This document shows, one piece after another, positions 60,300 through 64,000 of a DNA stretch of 64,000 nucleotides; position 1 is the first letter of the stretch, and each line of letters opens with the position of its first letter. The notes under the pieces are model-generated. The model had not been told where the DNA came from, did not search any database, and saw only the letters and a program-made list of their open reading frames with translations. Position numbers and translations under genes: made by a program. The stretch lies in NCBI RefSeq assembly GCF_019175385.1, contig NC_083348.1:2991001-3055000 (forward strand). The letters run 5' to 3'. This DNA comes from Lycium barbarum (Eukaryota; Streptophyta; Magnoliopsida; Solanales; Solanaceae).

Positions 60300-61402
60300 T
60301 GGAAAAGATGACTTACCATTCAAATATCTTGGTGTGCCACTTGCTTCCAGGAAACTGTCTCTTATAAAATGGCAACCACTCATTGAAATTATGGTTTCTA
60401 GAATCTTATCATGGACTGCAAAAACACTATCTTGTGCTGGAAGAGTTCAATTAGTCAAGACTGCCCTCTTTGGTATTCAAGCTTATTGGGCCCAACTTTT
60501 CCAGATTCCAAGTAAGGTTATGAAGGCTATTAATGCTCACTGTAGGAGCTATATTTAGTCTGGTACTAATGAGATTACTAAAAAATCTCTTGTGGCCTGG
60601 GATAGAGTTTGTGCACCTAAATGTGTTGGGGGTCTCAGCCTTATAAATCTCCAGATATAAAACACTACTGCTATAGCAAAAACTTACTGGGATTTGGCTC
60701 ACAAACAAGACAAGATATGGATAAAATGGGTGCACACGTACTACATAAAAGGGCAAACAGCTAGAGCATATGGCTACACTAAAACAAACATGTTGGATGA
60801 TTAGAAAGATCATGGATGCTAGAGTAATATGGAACCACATTCAACAGCCTACATTGGGGAACAAGAGTATGATTAGACAGATATATTTACAACTACTTAC
60901 ACCATCCCCTAGAAATGATTGAAAGTTTTTAATGTTAAAAAATGATGCTAGAGCCAAAGCCATCTTCACCATGTGGCTACACCTACAAGGTAGGCTCCTT
61001 ACCAATGACAAGCTAGTGGAGTGGGGGGTTAGATATTGAGCATGACTGTGTGTTTTGCCAAGCTTTCCTGGAAACTAAGGAGCATCTCTTTGTACTATGT
61101 CCCTTTGCAATATCCATATGGCACATAATTCTCTCATGGTTGAAAAGACAGCAGTATAATGCCACAAATTGGGAAATGCATAGGACTTGGGCCATCACTA
61201 ATGGTAAAGGCTGATCACAAGCAGCCCATCTCTTCAAAATGATCTATGCAGAAGTCCTACATGCCATTTGGATTGAAAGAAACCAAAGAATATTTGAGAA
61301 GAAGAGCAGAACAGTTGAAGAACTAGCTAAGGAGGTTGCCTATACATGTAACATAAGGGCCTCCCCTACTATTAGATATGTGCTACATCTCTGTCCTTTC
61401 TA
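60300..61402 (+). pseudogene. LINE ORF2 C-terminal part with zf-RVT
   Basis: After a frameshift: YLGVPLASRKLSLIKWQPLI, AGRVQLVKTALFGIQAYWAQ, a TAG at about 60556, AWDRVCAPKCVGGLSLINLQ. Then at 60955-61150 the zinc-binding region KAIFTMWLHLQGRLLTNDKL ... CVFCQAFLETKEHLFVLCPF, ending WIERNQRIFEKKSRTVEELA. Order and spacing are as in plant L1 elements; many stops. Confidence 0.75.
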
Positions 61403-61708
61403 AAAAATACTTATATAGATAGATATCATTGGTGTTTTCTCTTGGTTATAGACTCCTATTATGTTAGGATGGAGTAGTCTTATGTTTTTCTTGTGAAACG
61501 GATGGGCAGCTAGCTGAGTTGTAGCTAGACCGCGGTTATGTAATGCTACATCTCTGTCCTTTCTAAAAAATACTTATATAGATAGATATCATTGGTGTTT
61601 TCTCTTGGTTATAGACTCCTATTATGTTAGGATGGAGTAGTCTTATGTTTTTCTTGTGATACGGATGGGCAGCTAGCTGAGTTGTAGCTAGACCGCGGTT
61701 ATGTAATG
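61381..61708 (+). repeat. Tandem 163-bp duplication in the LINE 3' UTR
   Basis: The text from 'tgctacatctctgtcctttc' (61381) repeats at 61544 with one or two changes (for example gaaacgg versus gatacgg). Both copies end 'gaccgcggttatgtaatg'. Confidence 0.9.
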
Positions 61709-61753
61709 TTCCAATTTGGTGATTAATAAAATAACTTAGTTACCAAAAAAAAA

Positions 61754-63320
61754 TTGATATATCTATGTAACAAATTACCATTTTATTTCAGATTCAAACA
61801 AAGAATATGCGAGCAATAAGGAGAAAAAACATAGCAATAAAGAGAACTTCTAGAAAGAAAAATAACCATAAGAAATAGGAAGTGTATGACATGCTTTTAA
61901 GTGGTACCTCACGAAAATTGCATTCTTGACAAAACTGAGTCGTTATCGACACTTTAGAATAGTCGTCAACTCCGATGGAGATGAAAGGATATTGCACAGG
62001 TAGTATAGTCATCGCAGCACTTATGATCACAAGAAAAGTTGTAGGGGAGTATACGATGCATGCCAGTATAAAGGCAAATTTATAATTCAATTTGAAAAAA
62101 GTTTTTCTAAATTTAAATTAGAAGGCGAGCAAGTAACAACTCAGAGGAATTTTCATATTCTGAAGCTATCATCTGACGCAAGGATAGACAACTAAAACTA
62201 GAACTCATTGCAGATGATGTTGTGATTTTCGAGAGTCGAATGAGTTGTTCTTTGACCGTAATTTTATCATATGACTTTAAATAATTTAAAATTATTAATT
62301 ATTGTGACTTATAATACGTTTTACGTAATTATCAAATATGTTAATTTTATTTCAAAAATTATAAAAATTCTATATTCAAATACATTGTCAAAATTAAGAA
62401 TTCTGAATTTAGAAAAGCAAAAAATGTCACATAAATTGGTACAAAAAAGTGTAAACTATAAAACAGAAGCAAGAATTAATAAAATTTAATAAGTCAATAG
62501 GAACTTAGAAGGCAGAGCTCATAAGGAAAAAAAACCAGCAAATAAATAAAAAGAAAGAAAAGAAGAAACAAAATAGAAAAAGAAAAGAAGAAAAGAAGAA
62601 AACAAAAGAAAATCCAATATCGTGTAATTCAAATTAAATGCAGATAACAGAGCAGTTATAAAATTTGGCCCCCCCTGCAGTTTCGATCTCAGGCATTGCA
62701 GACAGAACATACAGGCGTGCGCCAGTGGCACTAGACAACCACTTGGTTTACTGAGTTCCACTTTATATATTTATACTATTTGCCATATATACATACATAT
62801 ATATACGGGACTTCGATCTAGGTGTGCGGGTGGCGTGGCACTTCGTCCCTCCTTAGTAGATTCGCCCCTGTAACAACCAATAGCATCCCAAAAATGTGGT
62901 TGAGTAACGCAAATAACCTATTAGAATAGTACACAATAATTTACTTTGGATGCAACATTAAATATGTAAGGAAAAAGATAAAATTTTCTAGGGCCAAACT
63001 TTGAAACTAATACCAAACTTTACATGAGATTCATAACATGTTGTTTTCATTTCACGCGTATAGACCAGACCATGATTGAATTTTTTGAATCATTTAAAGA
63101 AATTTTATAATGATGATATGATATATCCTAAATAACTAACATGAGTGTTTGGAGATTATGATAATTTGCTGGGAGCCACTCTCAGGCCAAAGAACAAACA
63201 TATTCTTGCTTGTAGCTGTGAATTTTTTTAGTTATAATTATATTTCCTTAAGTTCACTCATAAGAATTATTTCAGAAGTCAAATGCAGAGGGAAAAATAA
63301 TGCAAATAATTCTTTTATAT
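61754..63320. other. AT-rich intergenic DNA, no gene seen
   Basis: No conserved coding segment. A purine-rich run (62525-62620) and a Stowaway-like fragment (62240-62420, 'attgtgacttataatacgtt') are the only notable contents. The block 62660-62760 ('gtgcgccagtggcactagac') looks repeat-like but I cannot name it. Confidence 0.4.
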
Positions 63321-63339
63321 TTATTTATATGGAAAGCAA

Positions 63340-64000
63340 GACATAAATAATAATAAGAGTTTTTGGGCAGCGAGCATCCTCAAGCTGAAGAGACTCAGGC
63401 CCACTAGAATAAGCCTGCAACGCTGACTGCACAGGGCGGCCTGAATAGGACTGATAACGCCTAGAAAACTGTTCGGCGCCTCTCGAGCTGGAACCACTAT
63501 AACCCCTAAACTATCGCCGCCTTTTGTCACTAACCCCTCCAAATACGCGAGCCTTAGCAGCCTCGACTAAGGAAGCATGCTCAAAAATAGACTGGAAGGA
63601 AGCACCCATGGTCTCAAGCTGAAGGCATGGAATCTAAACAGAAGTAGCGAACCCACCAACAAAGTGTCGAATCCTATCGGGCATAGTAGGAATCAGGGGT
63701 GCTGAATAACGGGCCAAATGTAAATAGCGAGTCGCATAAGCATAATGGGAAATCTCCTCTGCCGCAAGCGGAGGAACTCATCTCTACGTGCCTCATTCAA
63801 GGCCTGGGGTACAAACTTCTCAAGGAAGGCGCGATAAAACTGTGTCCAAGTAAGTTGAGGAGAACCCTCTGGTCTGCAAGAAATGAAGTACCTCCACCAG
63901 GTCTTTGCGTCTCCGCAAAACTGGTATGACACATAATCGACCCCGTGAGTCTCAACAATCCCCATCCTGTGCAACAACTCATGCATGTCCAATATAAACT
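63340..64000 (-). pseudogene. gag: gag of another Ty3/gypsy element (runs off the window)
   Basis: Minus strand from the window edge: LLHRMGIVETHGVDYVSYQF, then DAKTWWRYFISCRPEG, LTWTQFYRAFLEKFVPQALN and ARRDEFLRLRQ, the Retrotrans_gag pattern (PF03732). After a frame break near 63750 the Arg/Ser-rich tail reads, in a different frame with one TAG, FRGYSGSSSRGAEQFSRRYQ, SGRPVQSALQAYSSGPESLQ. It is only distantly similar to the Tekay gags here, so probably another lineage. No knuckle or protease is seen below 63350. Confidence 0.75.

Larger units (their letters stand above)
56591..61753 (+). mobile_element. L1-type LINE retrotransposon, decayed
   Basis: Plus-strand order: ORF1 with DUF4283-like region and zinc knuckle, endonuclease, reverse transcriptase, C-terminal zf-RVT/RNase H-like region, 3' UTR with tandem duplication, and a short A tail at 61745-61753. 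Multiple frameshifts and stops. The left end is an estimate and no target duplication was found. Confidence 0.85.

Noticed and set aside
62519..62761. Phe/Leu/Ser-rich minus-strand frame resembling a membrane protein
   Set aside because: Encoded by a simple purine-rich run; no conserved features.

Overview
This looks like repeat-dense nuclear DNA from a dicot, most probably Solanaceae. That placement is my recognition of the repeat families (TS-type SINE fragments, Tekay-type chromovirus LTRs, solanaceous Stowaway and hAT MITEs); no marker gene proves the species. Nearly everything is transposable-element sequence in a readable nesting order. Only one ordinary host gene candidate is visible, a 174-residue acidic protein on the minus strand at 42.4-42.9 kb. 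Most other open frames are short, non-conserved frames in low-complexity or LTR DNA.

Layout. 1-4.6 kb: 3' part of a Tat/Ogre-like Ty3/gypsy element, with a decayed antisense reading frame and then an LTR. 4.6-6.6 kb: AT-rich DNA with two Stowaway-like MITEs. 6.66-40.97 kb: a tandem duplication of a roughly 1.75 kb host segment. Unit 2 (39.23-40.97 kb) is nearly uninterrupted. Unit 1 is split by two large insertions of one DNA-transposon family. The first (6915-32973, about 26 kb) has long terminal inverted repeats packed with palindromes, a 9-bp target duplication, and a plant mobile domain (PMD/MAIN-like) gene remnant at 8.46-11.15 kb. A Tekay-type chromovirus (11144-32319, minus strand) sits inside it. 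One LTR of that chromovirus is itself split by a non-coding LTR element with three LTRs and two internal regions (12898-25667). The second insertion (34010-38717) is a short sister of the 26 kb element and carries a 3.4 kb solo LTR. Because unit 2 keeps both empty sites, the insertions can be proved from this window alone.

41.1-41.8 kb: a SINE split by an hAT-like MITE. 42.4-42.9 kb: the host gene. 43.3-54.8 kb: a fairly young Tekay chromovirus with near-identical LTRs and a matching 5-bp target duplication, inserted in a MITE just upstream of the host gene. 54.97-55.78 kb: a PIF/Harbinger-type (Tourist-like) element with a C-rich insert. 56.6-61.75 kb: a decayed L1-type LINE with a duplicated 3' UTR. 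63.3-64 kb: gag of another gypsy element running off the window.

Most exciting structure: the PMD-bearing, palindrome-ended DNA transposon family (two copies, two empty sites). The transposase is not in this window, so its mobilising machinery is unknown.
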